Assembly: GCA_013398295.1 (NCBI GenBank)
Contig: VZSF01005687.1
Location: 315,505 to 379,504 of the forward strand
Source of the DNA: Chionis minor
Lineage: Eukaryota; Chordata; Aves; Charadriiformes; Chionididae
DNA length: 64,000 nt
Reading direction: 5' to 3'
Both the position numbers and the translations under genes were made by a program. Below the pieces are notes generated by a model, which had not been told where the DNA came from, searched no databases, and worked only from the letters and a program-made list of their open reading frames with translations. Positions 38,101 to 53,100 of the stretch are shown piece by piece (position 1 is the stretch's first letter; each line of letters opens with the position of its first letter).

Positions 38101-41100
38101 ATGAACTGTTACAGTAAATTCACCACTATCAGTGTTTCATTTTTCTCATCATCTTGAACCAAAAATTTATGTGGCACTTAAAAGAACTTTTTCCCCAACA
38201 AAGCCAAATATGCTAAAATATCCACTACTGTCAAAAAAGATGAAACCCAATTCATACCAGGAAGGCACATTAAAAATATGGTCATTAGTTTACTCTTTGT
38301 CACCTATTTACTTTCCTTTGTTTTTAATGTCTGCTTGAAACTTCAGTGCTGTCCTCTACTTCCTCAAGGAACTCCTCTCTTGGCAAGTAATTCTTTTCTT
38401 ATGAATCCAAGACAATACTTTATGATTTATGTAAATGTACACAGCATGTAGGAATACTTAATGTGTTAAGACTGTTCAGGTTCTCAGTAAAGTTAACTTA
38501 TCTGCTGTGGCTTGCTCTGTAGTTTGTAAATCAGGCTGATTCCCAGATCAGGATTCGTTTGTGCAAAACCAGATGGTTCATTTTATAACTGAATGCACAG
38601 TGACCCTTAGAAAGAGGCTATCACAAACACAGAAGTGGCATTTCTTTGTACTCCCAATATATTTGTTACTACTCTTCTAAGTTACTTAAGGTTCGGGAGT
38701 CATTCCCAACACACACTCTTCAAGCACTGCAGGGGTGTTTTCAGCCTATCTTTCTAGGATGATTCTTTTTATTTTTTAAATACAGACAGGAACTTTTTAA
38801 TGAGGTCTGAGCTCTTTTCCTTCATGCCATCTTAACAACAAAAACAGCAATATTTTTTTTGCTTTTGTTGGCCTTGTGTTATCTATGCATTTAAAATCCT
38901 CCTGCTTTCACATGAGCAGGTTTTTTAACTTATTCCAGTATGTTGAGCTTGTGCACACATATATTCTGTGGGTCTGCAAAGACATCATTAAGCTCCTACA
39001 GTGGGGGGTCTCCTTGGCCTGAAACACCAACATATTCCTGAAGAAGAGGGTAAGAGAGAATGAGCTCAGTTTGTGTCTCAAACCCAAGGACAATCTAACT
39101 CTCCTTGTAGGATTTTGTTAAAAACTGAGAGACTGAAGAGGCAAAAAGTAGGAATTATACAATTCCATTTCACACAGTCATTTTCAGGCTGAATCAGATT
39201 TTGGTGGACTGGAATCAAGAGACCCTGAGTCAGTCCTCCTGCCCAGGAGGCTGGTGACAGAACTGCTTACCGCAATGTGGAGACACTGGTTCTGAGTGTG
39301 CCGGCACAACTTTGAAACCCAGTGATAAATTAGGATATATTACAGATGTGATGATAGATCAGACCCCTGTCATAAGAAGTTTCAAGGTTTGATGCTTTTT
39401 TGCCCCACAGTCATTATATACGATATAGTTTTAGTACCTTGTATTATATGAAAGATTATTTGCTATGGATTTATATTAGTATGTTTGGCATTTGTTCGAG
39501 ATTCTAATGGCTTTTATTTTTTGCAAGTAGAGAAGACCTGCTTCAAATTAAGCAACACGCTGTCTTAAACCATATTATAATGAAAGGCAAACATGAAATA
39601 AATACTTTGCAATGTCAGAAAAAAAGTATGGCTTTTTTACAAGATTTTTTTTCATTTTTGCATGTAGCTTGGTATCTCTGCTTCCAAAAGAATACAGAAA
39701 GCACAAAACACCAAAAGACATATTAGTTTGTTGCTTTTTTTTGTTAATGTGCTGGAGTCTTATCAATTTCCTCTGGGGTTTTTGTGGTGGTGTTATTTCA
39801 AAATTTAAAGCATTTTAAGATGGTGAGTCTAGCACCTAGCTCTATTTGATCAGACAAAAAATGAGTGTTTAATCATAACATTTAAATATCACAGAAATAA
39901 CAGAAAAGTAATTAAAGTTCTCTCTTTGGTCTCCTCTTATACCTGGTCATCCAGTGGTAATTCACAGAAGCCTGGAATATATTTAGCCCATTCCACCAGG
40001 ACCAAAAGTTGTTGTTTCATAGATTCACAGACATCACTAATACCAGCAATTTTCTTAACATTTATGTCAGTGCTAGCACCAGGACTGGAGATTGAGATCT
40101 GGACATAGTGAGAGAAAAAAAAAACAATGTTAAATTTCATATAATTGCATTTTCACTGGTTAACAGCATATTTAAGAAAAAACAGCAGCGGTAATCACAC
40201 ATACTCTTGAGAAATTCCTTGACCATATGGACTATTAGTCTGCATATAAATTATAAAATTTAACTTCTCATTATTACCAGTATGCATTACAGTATGTTAA
40301 AAATTAAACTATTCATATCATGATACAATAGAGTCTAATTCCAAAATATTATTTTAAAATATACCAGAGTCCTTATTATTTGTAGGGGGAAGGTGGTTTT
40401 GGGTTTTTTATTCCTCTAAAATGGTTGACATTTACGTCATTTCAGGAAAAAAAAAGCTTATAGGGACACACAGTAACATTAAGGGCAAAGAAAGACAGAT
40501 ATAAAGGGGTAGCATGTTCTTCTAGTGAAAAGATAAGTATCATTAACTTTAGAAGGTAAAACAGGGGGATTTTAGTGCCTGGAGGAGAATGGTTTGTAAT
40601 GATGAAGCAGCAGTATAGGTGGGGGCCTGAGACGTTTCAGAGCAAATGTAAAGGATATGAGTGTGCATTAGACCACCTGCAGTGAACAGTGTTCTGTGAA
40701 ATAAGGAGAGAGCAATATCTTTCTGGGCCTGAAGCTGGGGCACTTTCACATAATCACTGAGCCAAATCCTGAAATTCTTAATGACTTTTCAAGGAAAAGA
40801 ACAAAACCAGACTTGCTCTTAAGCCAGGCAGGAAAGACAACTTAAGATAAAACCAAGCCTGAGAAAAGAAGGTCAGTTTATAGCTGCTATCATACCAGGG
40901 AACAGAAAGAAGAAAGAAGAAAGAAGAAAGAAGAAGAAAGAAGAAAGAAGAAAGAAGAAAGAAGAAAGAAGAAAGAAGAAACAGGGAAAGGGAAAGGAAA
41001 AGGGAAAAGGGAAAAGGGAAAAGGGAAAAGGGAAAAGGAAAACCACCACCACTGTATAAGGCTCATGAAACTGACTTTCATCCGAAGTTTTATTACAGAA

Positions 41101-44100
41101 AGCATACTCAGGAAATTCTATAGTTTGATTATCTTCCACCCCTGCCTTCCACCCAAAAAATTGTTTAATCTTCCAATACTGTTCACCTACAAATTTCAGG
41201 ATGGTGGATTCTATTTAGGTTGAGTCCTACCAGATCCTACATAATTCAGTAGTCCAAAACACTGAAAACAGCTTAAATATTAATGGCAGTTAACCAGCTG
41301 AACATTAGTTCTCAGGGAAACACAGCAGCTAGGCAGGTAAAAAAATGCTCAGACACATAATTCAAAGGCTGTCACGTAGGAAAAAGGTTAGCGGTATTGT
41401 CTCTTTCTAGACAGAGCATTTGTGAAACCCCTGCTGTAAACACAAGTCCATTTCTGGCATCTGTTATACAAAAATAAAGTTGAAAATACTGAATATCTTT
41501 CAGGTGAGAGCTACCAGAATGACTCAGTCTAGAAATCCTTCAGTACAGAAAGAGAGTAAAGAAATTCAACCTATTTATTTTTTTCCAGAAGAGTAAGAGG
41601 AATCATGATCATAATTCAAAAGTACCAACACAAAGAAGGAAGTTCTGATACCAACTAGAAGCTAATTCAAGAAGGTAAAGAACAGGCAGGTTGTTCAACC
41701 ATTAGATTTAGTGACTCATGAACTTAAAACGTTGTCCTTCCTTTAACATCTTTTAAAGGTATGCATCTTTGTGAATTATATCTTATAAGACAAACTATGG
41801 ACTTTGTGCTGAAATTATTTGGTGAGCTTCTGCTGGGGATCCGTGGGATGACTCCCACAGAGTTCATTATGAACTCCTGGGATTGCATTGCTTCACAAGG
41901 ATATGAAGCTGTGAACTTTCCTCTTTTTGTTTCTATATGGCTTTAACCTGCCTCTCACTTCTCAGGTGCAACACAGGAGCTGCTGATTCATAGAATCATA
42001 GACTAGCCCAGGTTGGAAGGGACAACAAAAAATCATCTCATCCAACCTCTCATGGGAAAGGGAGACTAGATGAAATTATCTAGCACCCTGTCCAATCGCA
42101 TCTTGAAAACCTCCAGTGATGGGGACTCCACCACATCCCTGGGAAGGTTATTCCAGTGATTGGTTGTTCTCATTGTGAAAAATTTCTTTCTTATAATGAC
42201 ATGTAACCTTTCCCAGTGCAACTTATACCCATTAATGACTTGAACATGACAATATAGCACTAGATCCCTATTGTCCTGAGAGCCATCAGAGACACATGCA
42301 TACTCCTGTGAGAGTCCAGCATGTCCCTTTTATATTTACATAATCCTGGAAGCCTCTCCTGGGTCTGTGGGAGAAAAATTTTACTTGGACAATCTCCCTC
42401 TGTAAGGGAACTTCGGGGACAAAATAATTATTTTTCCCTATTTTAATATGAACATTTTAAAAGGGATGGATGCCACTTTCTTCCTTATTTCACAGCTGAA
42501 GGACTTGGCCAATGATTTCTGATGCTACCACCTCCTCCAAGTCTCTCCTCAGGACTGTACTCATCTTACAGACTCATTCGATTGAGGGAAAAACAAGGAC
42601 CTTTAAGACTTTACTTTTCCATCACATTAATGTGACCTTTTGGTCTTTGAGGCCGAGAGTGTATCTTCATATAAACTTGGCATAGTGGGAGCAATTCCCT
42701 CCTACTACAATATACCAGTCACTAAATATTGTATCTTCTCTTTTGGGGGGGACTTCTGCCACAGCTTTTTCAGGTGGTGCTTCGACCAATTCTTCTTTTG
42801 TTACAGAGTTACAGGGTTCTCGGGCCTTTCTTCTTCTTACGATGTAGAGCAATTTCTTCATCAGAAACTTCAGAATCACCCTTGGACTTCTTCTGTTTTT
42901 TCTCTACATTTTTCTTTTTTTGTCCTTTTTTGGGTGAAAAGACCTGGCTTTCCTCAGTTGTTGATTCATTAGCGTACCTTTCCACACCACTGTCATCATC
43001 TTTCTTCTTCTTTGTGGCCTTTTCTGTACTTTAGACTTCTTCTTGCTGTCATCACGCATTCTATCAGAAGCATCTCTTTCTTCAGAAAGATGATGTCCAA
43101 GATTTTCCTGAACCCTGGACCAGGAGCTTTCTGAAGCGTCTGGTTGTTCTCTTTGCTTATCTGCTGAAGAAATCCTCTCTTTAAACTCTGGCTTTTCTTA
43201 ACACTGAGAACTTTCCTTTCTGTCTCATTTTCACTCTTCTTTCCAGTGACCCTGCCACTCTTCTGTAACATGACAGTGGCTCAGTGACCAGGATTCCTAT
43301 GGCTCCACAATCTGGCTCAGAAGTCTGTACTTTTCATTTTTACCACCTCCACTGTTGTAAAAATCACTGTCAGGAGAGTGCTTAGGGCTTAGGGCAATAT
43401 TTGGGTGTCTGAAGAGGACTTGGACTGCTTTCATTTTGGTGACGCTTCTTGGATTTTCTTTCCTCATGGATATCACTTGAACTTCTTTCTTCTCAAATAC
43501 CTTCCTTCTTATGCCTGTGGTCTTCCCTTCCTTTTTCTTTGTCATCCCAGTCTCCCTGGTAGTCTCCGTCTTTATCGCTGTCTTGACCTCTCTCCCTCTC
43601 TTGTTCCTTCTCTTGAACTCTTTCGTGGTGGTTGGACTAAATGATCTTAAAGGTCCTTTCCCGATCAAATGATTCTATGATTCTGTGATACCAAATAATA
43701 AGTAGAATAAAATTGTGTGTGTACACAAGGTGATGTTTTAGACCAAGAATCTACTGTTTGAAAAAAAAACTGTGGCAGGAAAGGCTGACAATGTGATTCT
43801 GTTTAAGACAGCTCTTATTCCTGAATTGCACATACCAGTTGGAAATGATTAAGGCAGTAACACAAAGAAAAAGCACAATAAGCAAGTTGAAAGAATTACT
43901 AAGGAGGTAAAAATAGGTATATTTTTCATACTGTATAGGTATGAAAGGTAGGAAGGTCCATTATGTTCATCTAGTCTGCCCAGACATGCAATATGTACCA
44001 AAGACTATCACCCAGTAATTCCTGCATCAATTCTTTACAGACAGTTCCAACCTAAGAGAGATGCTGATAAAGGATGAGATTACAAAACATTTGGGGATGT

Positions 44101-47100
44101 ATAAATCAGTCAGCATGAAATCATAAAGGTGGCAGTTAAATTCTAAGTAAGTTAGTAAGAGGTGCAAGAATGCAGAATCAATGACCATGATTTATCTGAG
44201 GTGCAGAAAAGGACTGGAGACTGTTCCATTCAGCAATTGATTGGATAGGGGAAAAAAAAAAAAAAAGAAAATGAAGTTCAGATGAGACAAAGTAAATTTA
44301 AAAGCAAGATGTGAATAGACTGTAGTTGGAACACTTCTGTTTGCCTTATTTGTAATGTCTAAGGATATTAAAAATGGGATTTTCAAAAGAATGTAAGGAA
44401 ATGAGTGTCCACACCCCCTTGAATGTAATGGCTTTGGACAATTTTTTCTCTAATGTTTCATGGGAAAGCCAGCCTCAAGAATAGATAGATGCCACCAGCT
44501 GTCTGACACAACAACTGATTTAAAAGCAGTAAGAATCATAAAGCTTTATTAAGAAAGGCGCCTAGGACATATTGTCCTGGACAAAGTAGAATTTTTTTTA
44601 TTGACTTTGCTTTAAGAATGTATTCTATTACTGACTCTTTCATTGGGAAGAGGAAACTAGGTGCATTTTGGAAGTAGAAAAAAGTAATATCAATAACTGT
44701 ATTTAATACAATAAGAAACTGAAAAGTATTTAACTTTAGAAAGAATAATTTTGTAGTAGACCTCAGTACCTGACGGGACAGTGTCTCGGCTTGTGACAAT
44801 GTGCTAATAGAGGGAATGTTGCAGCCATCAAAATTGTTTCTTCTTGTACTTATCCTGTCCCGTTCATTTTGTACAGCTGGAAAAGAATAATCATCTAATT
44901 TATTGACTTGTAGACATTACCACACTGTAATATTTTAGAAGTTTACCAGGTAACTCTAAGAAGCAAAATATATGACATTTGAAAAAGACCTTGTGCTTTT
45001 AGCTCTGAGTGATGAGGAAGGATGACAATACATGTTTATGGTCTTTATCTGTATACTTGTTGCCTGTAAAAACTATGTATAACTAATTGCAGATAGATGC
45101 TGAATTATCAGCACTCTTGTGACTGGCTTTATTATGGTAAAACCTCTTTCTTCCTTTGAATTTGAACACATGCTGCCATTTATGATAATGGTAGAAATGA
45201 ACACCTCCAGACTGCTGAACAGGTCAAGAGATACAGAGCCACCACTGACAAAATGTCTCAGTCAGAGGAAGTGCGAAAGCCCTACTCGTGCTGTCCTGTG
45301 CAAAACCCTGAAACCAGAATGAATCATGAACTTAATCCACTAGTAAAATAATTTTGAAACTTAAATCTCATGCTCCTCCTCCGTGACACTACATTCCTAG
45401 CCAGTTTACAGAACATCAACTAAGTAAAAAAAAATAATGAATTAAAGAGCACCAAAAAGGTTTCAGGCTGGTAACTTTTATTTCTTGGGGTCCAAAAAAA
45501 GGCAGTTGAAAGAGCTTTTGATAAGGAATCCTTAATCAGTACATGCAAGGCTTATGAAGCAACAAGACTTACTTTTGAATTGAAGGAAGAAGAAAAAAAT
45601 AAAACTACCAATCAGATTTTTCTAAAACCTAGATCATGTCCAAGGTTAGGCCAAGGAGAAAAGAAAAGCAAAAAAAAAAAAGTGCTGATCAAAATCTTTT
45701 TATTGCACAAGGAATCTCATCGTCTTTTAAGAATAGTAGGTTTATTTCCAAATATATGTTTGCTATTTTGTGGGAAACAATCTGCATTACAGAATTTAGG
45801 ACTAGTACCAAAGGCTTCAATAAAAAAAATAAAATATTCTATACACTGAACAGTTTTCAGGGTTTATCTGAACAATGCACACAGTTTATTCCAGAGATGT
45901 ACTAACTTTTTGCCAAGGACACTCACTGATGGGCCTTTTATTAAGGTCACCGTAAGAAATGTGCAGTGATAAACACAAAGTGCTAAATTTTCACGTAGAC
46001 AGGAAACAAAAAATATAACCTTTTTAAAAAGAATGGAGGCAAACCACTCACTGAATCTCAGCATCTTAAGTGCTACATAGACAATTAAAGTGAGGTCAGT
46101 GCTGATTAGTATTAGAAAAATAGTAAGCTATGCTGACAATCACTAGCAAAAGTGACTGGTGGAGCACTTTGAGAATCATAGAGAAATGCTTCCATTTTGT
46201 CCTGTGTATGCATAATCTTGGATTATTAGAATGGATTGACTGCCTTGGTAAAGCCTTTTTGTCAATTCAGTCTAAAATTGCTTTAAACAGAGAAGAGAAC
46301 ATGCTTCTCCATGAAGAAGAGAGAGTATTTGCTCAAAGAGGGCTTGTATAGCTTTTACCAGCTGGAGACTTTCTCACCTTCACCCTGAAGAAACGAAACT
46401 AATTTGCCAGAAACAAGCCAAGAAGCTATCATATACTACGCTACACTTATGCCAAGAGACATGTCCTGATGGTGTAGAGATGTATGTAACAATACACAAG
46501 CAGTGAACTTTACAGTGCAGGGTTTTGAATTGTTTTAGCACCGGAAAGCCTTGAATAAACACGGCTTGCATGCAATGAAAAACACAAGTTTCATACGTAG
46601 TGGGACCAGAGGAGGCAGAGCTGTATAATTTAGGTTAAAATTTTTGTGCAGGACATATCTTCACCTCATCAACATGAGTCAACAGCGTGCCTCATGGCGA
46701 TGTCAGCTAGCCATGCACTGGGCTGCATTAGCATCTAGAGGAAAGTGATTATTTCTCTGGTTTGGTCTCCCCAGTACACGAAAGATGCTGGAAAACTGGG
46801 CAGCATCCAGTGGAGGGCTATGGAGATGTAACCCACAAGATGCACAAGGCAAAGCAGAGAGAGGAATCTTTGTTTATGTGGAAGAGAAAGGACCGAGGCA
46901 GAGGTGAGGGGGTCTAATTTCTATAGTTTACAGAAAATGGAGCCAGCTTCTTCTCAGATGCACAGTGAAAGGATAAGAGGCAATGGACAATACCCTAACT
47001 GCAGTAAGACATATTCCGATTCAATATAAGGAAAAAACTCTTCCCATGAGGGTGGTCAAGAACTGGAAGAAGTTGCTGAGAGAGGTTGTGGAATGTCCCC

Positions 47101-50100
47101 TCTGAGGGACTGTATAAACCTGGCTGGACAGGGTCCCAAGCAAGCTGACTCAACCTAGTAGTTAGCCTTGCTTTAAATGGGGGCCTGGACAAGATGACTT
47201 CCAGATGTCCCTTCAGAGCTAGACTATTCTCTAATTCTAGTTTTTGAAAGTCTGTGAAGCTTTGCTTTTTTGCAAAACTTTTAGGGCTGCTGTGGACACA
47301 CAGGTCTTCCATTTATCTTCATGTCAGATTGCTAATATATATACAATATGTTACTGATTTTAATGGCGCAAATTCCAAAAGGCTAATCTGTGTTCAAGGA
47401 GATCCACAAGAATCAGCAAACCTATTTCACAGTGTAATGCCTTTTAGAATATCCCCACCCAGCTGCAAGGAGAAAATCCATATTACCTCATACTAAAATT
47501 CGATCACTAGCAAAGCAGTACTATACGATAGATATATAAAAACATAAAGAAACAGCTTCCTTTATGTTAGGAAAGCTATGTACAGATGAAAACCACTATA
47601 GCCTAATTACAGTACAGAACTGCACACTCACATTGCAGGCTGACCTTCAGGCAGATACACCATGCTCCAAACAAAACAGGTAGCAAAGTTTGTCATGAAC
47701 CATTTTTGAGTGCTCGTTTAAACCAGATCAGGAAAATTTTTGCCTCTACATCATAACTGCCAGTAGAGCAACAGTCCCAACAGCCTGATACAAAACTCCT
47801 CTGATATTCCCACTGCCTTTCTCTCCCTATTGTTCTGCTCTTGTGGTCCTCTGGTCCTTCTACTTTGACAGGACGATCACTGTGACACCTCTGTTTCTTC
47901 ATGTCTGTCGCTGAGATACATAAGTAACAATCTTCCCATATAAAGCCCTAATGAGATTAGAAATTTTTTCAATTAATGTGGACACTTCACTGATAGTTAC
48001 CACTACTGTTCTTACCACTACTTTGTCATGAAACTTCACACTCCTTCCTCTGGCTTAAATGCTTCAAATGTTTAAGTGTAGGGAAGAACAAGTAAATTGG
48101 CACTGTCATTACTTAGGTAGGATAGAAACAAAATCCCAGATAGAGATTTTATCACTCAAATTTGGTAAAAATTAAAATTAAAAACTCACGCTTAACTTTT
48201 CCAAGATATGCCTCAACACTTAGAAATCAATGAATTTTTGTGCCAGGATTCATGGATTAAACAGTTGCAAATCTACTTTAAACCCATAGATTTTCTAATG
48301 CTCAAAGTGTTAGAACTGCTTACCCACCTGAAAATTAGATGATGCATATTTCACCTCAATACAAAAGCATTTCTCCATCATGAAGATACTACAGCAGACT
48401 TTCCATTGAGTTATTCTGCTGGAGTTTTTTAGCATTTTTATTACATTTTAAGACTAACTCATATTATTTCTCTCTGTATATCAAATAATAAATTACTCCA
48501 TTACCTTCTTTTTTCATTCCTGCTCGAAAACACTTTTTTAAGCGACAATATCGGCATTGATTCCTTTTGTCCTTGTCAACAATACATTGCCGGTTAAATC
48601 TATCAGAGACAAGAAAAGGTAAATGTATAAAGCATTAATAAAGCAGTACCCTGATGACAAAGAAGAAATCCAACTAATCTGGCCTGTCAGAATAATGTCT
48701 ATAAATATAGACTTTCTTTTTCTGTTGTTTTTTTATTTTTATTTTTTATTCATCAGTCTTGAGAGGTGTTTCATGCCTGCTCAGTTTGCAGGAATATATG
48801 TGTGTGTTTGGACACATATATGCATTGGAATGGGCAAGTGCGTAAAATTTTGGAGTTAGGTGTATCATTTACACCTCAGTTTACTTGTGAGATATGTCAG
48901 TAACTGGCTGCATCAAATGGTGGATTAGGGGGAAAAAAAAAAAAAGAAAAGTTACAAATAGAAAAAGGAAAGGACAATCAAGGAAAATGCAAAGTGTCAC
49001 TGGCAGGGAAGAGCCTTCAGCTGCAAAATCAGTCCCCTTGGCTGGCAAAGCTTACTCCTTCTGAGAGGTAACAATGAACAAGCTACATGTTGTTATCATT
49101 ACCGATGACAATCTAAAGAGGAAATGGGAGAAAAATTTTCTAGCAATGCAATGAAATAATGACATGAGGAAACACACAGAGCATGCCACTGCAAGAAGGC
49201 TTGCCCAAGTTCTCATGCATACCTATGTGTGTACCTAAGGGGAACTTATATGAGGCATCTCCTCCTCTCCCTGTTTGCTTCCACCTTTTTGTTGTGCGTG
49301 TGTTTGTTAGATAAATAGATCTAAGTTTTTCAGAGGTCTCCTTAGGACCACTTATATTAGCCTTTGTCATACCACATTAGGAGTATGTCTACACTATATC
49401 ACTGTGGTACGTCTATAAGGGAAAGATTTCCTTATAAGCGTATTAAGTGACCAAGGAAGAGCGTAGCAAGCAACATTTCTAGTAACAAGCTTTTCTTACA
49501 AAGAGTTTTCTCTTTTAGTGATCTGTCTAAACTCACAGAGGTTTACATATATTCTTTGCATGGCTTAAAACTGACATTTTATGGACCTGTGCATGCACCA
49601 AGGGTGATTCACCAAACATGGTGCACAGACCTGCAGCATGATAATTTGGGCAGCCAGACATTCAGAAATTAGCAGATTGCCATTCAGACTGACAGGGGGG
49701 AAAATGGTGTCACCCAAAGTGGGAAGATGTGTAGATGTGCTTGTACAGTCTTTAAAACGAGACTCTTAGGTCTTAGACTTTCTTTTCAGAAACACAAGAA
49801 AAAAATTTTGAAAGGAATTATTAGAACACAGTTAAGAACTACAGTTTTCACATTGGCAGTGAAAATCTGAGAATTTTTCCTTTTTTTTTTTTTAGGAGGT
49901 GACCTTTGTAATTACAAACAAAAAAGTGAAACAGCTCATGAGTGATGTAATGATATCAACAATATAAAGAGACAACTGGAATGTAGAATGTGTACTATCA
50001 AGCAGTCTTGAATAAAAGACATTTTTTCCAAGTCATGAGAATATATATCATGGATCACACGCTCATCAAAAGTGCTATTTGGAATTCCTTAAGAGAAAGC

Positions 50101-53100
50101 TGAAAATACCCCTACATAGTTCTGAAAAGACTGAAAAGGTCTGACTAATTTTTGCTTAAATTCATTGATTTAGTGCCTCTGGATGAACTTTTTTAAATAC
50201 CTGCATGTATAGACATGGTTTTTCCGTATACTGCGTCTAAAGAATCCCTTGCATCCATCACAGCTGGAAGCACCATAGTGTTTTCCGGTCGCTCGGTCTC
50301 CACATATTGCACAGAGACTACTGACCCCGTTGTCAGCAGCATTCATGTTGACAGCTTCTCCTGAACTGTCTGAGAAGAGGCAGGAACAACATATGTAGTT
50401 ACAGACAAGACTTTCAACAACCACCCTATGAACTCTTTGTACTTAGATAGAGTCCTTTTCTGGCCTTTTCTTTTTTAATTGTCACTTACTATTTATATGG
50501 CATGGCATATCTAATTACATCTGGGTTTTGTTCAGATGAACACTTTCAAAGTTATAGAGAGGTTAGCAGAATTTATGAAGTTTGCAACACCAATTTTATT
50601 CTACACTCCTTCTGACTAAAAGGGGTTAAAAGTTAAAGTGTAACTCTGCATGTATAATTACATATACATTCTTACTAAGATGAAGAGGAACTTTGGCACA
50701 AAGCAGTGTTGCCTAGTAAGCTGGCAAAGATCTCACGTATCAGTTCTCATAGGAGCTGGCAACAACTGGAAGCTATCATACAAAGATACAACTGCATACG
50801 TGACAAAAAAAAAGAAAAAAAGACAAGTATTGCATAATACTTAATTAAAAAAATACATTAAGAGGACAGTCTAAGTGTTATTTCCTTGAAGACATTTTCC
50901 AAAAGAACATTGGTGCAGACCTTACTTGCACAAGAGAATCTTAGCTATGTGATTAACAATTAGTCACTGAATATTGTAAACAATACCAAAGAAATTCACC
51001 TGAAATCAAAACATATTTATTCTTCTTTGAGTCACAATGTTTAACAGATGTGTTCAAAGAAATAGTTGCAAAATAGCTTTTTCTGTTATGCTTCTGGTTT
51101 TATGAAAGGAAAGCTGTGTGCAGTATGCCTAAACTTTTGTAGTTGTTCAGTCAGGGAGAGGCAAGAGTGTCTCATTAATTAGTTATTCAAACATGCATTC
51201 AAAAGTCAATTATATGAGTTCATGAAGAGTGAACAGGTCGAAAAGTGAAATTTTTAATACTGATACATACTGTTATTCATATTGTACTACAGCCAACTGA
51301 AACATATTACACAAATATAAGATTTTCATTGTGTCCTGAAGAGCTTACCATTTAAACACAGTCTTTTAGACAGAGAGAAGCAACATGTTTTTTTTGTTTT
51401 ACAGAGACATAATTGATATGAATTATAATAAAAATTGATGAAATAAAAGTTACATCTCAAAGGTAAGAATTCGATTTTGTAAAGATTCTATTTTAAAAAT
51501 AGATTTGTCATTATTGAAAAATTACTTTTAAAAATGGGTTATAGAATTACTTTAACTAAAAAAATATAAAACCTTTCATTTGAAGTTTTGTAATTTTGCA
51601 TCATAATGATAGAGCAGAATAATTGAAAAGACAATATTTAAATTTAATAATGAAATATTTCATAGCAGTGTAAGTTGTGTATATATATAAGGATATACTT
51701 ATTTTCCTTGGTATTACTTGTCTGGGAAATTGACCTGATTTTGCAAAATCCCTTGATTTCAACATAACTGAATAATTTGCGTGAATGTGACCTGTTAAAC
51801 TTCTCTAAAAGTTTCCAATTAATTTAGACAGCTAAAAAAGACAGATAGAAGGTTCAGAAGAGGCAGCTTTCAGTTCCAGACTAGCACTGTAGCTACAAGA
51901 CAATACTTCTATAAATTCTATCAGAAAATATTTAGGCTAAACCCACAACAAGCTCTAAACAGAAAAGGGCTACGCCTAATAACTGTCAAACTAATGACTT
52001 ACAGTGAATAATTTAACTAGCTCTACCACCAACACATAATGCAACACAGCATAACCCCCTTAACCTTCTTTCCCATTTTATGTAACATTAACAGATCTGA
52101 AAGGGTGCTATTCAGAAAAACAAAAACAAAACTCAAACCCCAATGAAATTAGAACAAAAAGAGAGAAATCATCTAAAAGCTGCATAATCATTGTTGATAA
52201 CTTCCAAATCACTTCGGGCATAAAGGGTTTTTTTTTTTCTTCCTAAATCAACAACCAAATCTACCTTTCTGTTTACTAAGCTTGCTGTAAAGTAACATCA
52301 GAAATTCAGATAAAACTTCAAACCCAACAATAAAAGCTAAGTTAAGTTGTGTATGGCAGGAATATGCGGAAATGCAGGTGCGAAGTATTTTTCCTAGAAA
52401 TCACTAAATATTTGTTCTGCGTTTTAAAAATACATACTACAATAGACCTATAAATTGAACTTTATGATACAATAAAAAAATTTTTAAATATATTAGAAGA
52501 TTTGGAAAGCCATTTTAGAGTAGTTTAATTTTCATGATACTTTTCTTCACTTTAAAAGACTGACATTTCTTTTTTTTTTGGTCAGTACTCAATGATGGCA
52601 GACTGAAATGGTGTGCTTCCTATTTCAAGCATAACTTACTGATAAAATTTCTCAAATATTTATCACATTAAAAATTCCATCTAAAGTTAAAGTTTTACAT
52701 TAGACAAACATAAATAATTTTTCTCATCTAAACATTAGCCTCCAGAAAGCGAATGTAATTTTTTTTATTTTAAATCACTCTATTTCATATATACACATAC
52801 CTAGAAAGGCTAGATTAACTTTTAAATAAATAGAACATTAGTACAACAATTAGAGACTAGGCATTGAGAAACAGTAGCTAGTTTTTTTCATAAGCCTCTG
52901 GATAATTTTTTCCTGTCCTTCTGAATGTTACATACGAAATATAGTTTCATGTTCCAACTGTCAATACTAGTAATTCAGTTGTCTTATAGTAAATAAAACA
53001 ACTGCTGAATACACCATTTTCTTCCTTTGATTAACTGACTGTTGACAGTACAGTTCAGTTATTTTAATGCATGTAACTACTCTTTTATTTTCCTTAATGC

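Larger units (their letters stand above)
40099..44769 (-). other. HNF4G intron 4 (longest, repeat-rich)
   Basis: 4.7 kb. From low to high coordinates it holds twin heptanucleotide arrays (40905-41041), a minus-strand CR1 fragment (41988-42300), a decayed ZC3H13 copy (about 42700-43624), a plus-strand CR1 tail (43626-43690) and a short A-tract (about 44250-44266). It has most of the foreign DNA found inside this gene. Confidence 0.8.

Noticed and set aside
40873..41139. Phe/Leu/Ser-rich open frames resembling membrane segments
   Set aside because: They are translations of the heptanucleotide arrays on the minus strand, not real transmembrane proteins.
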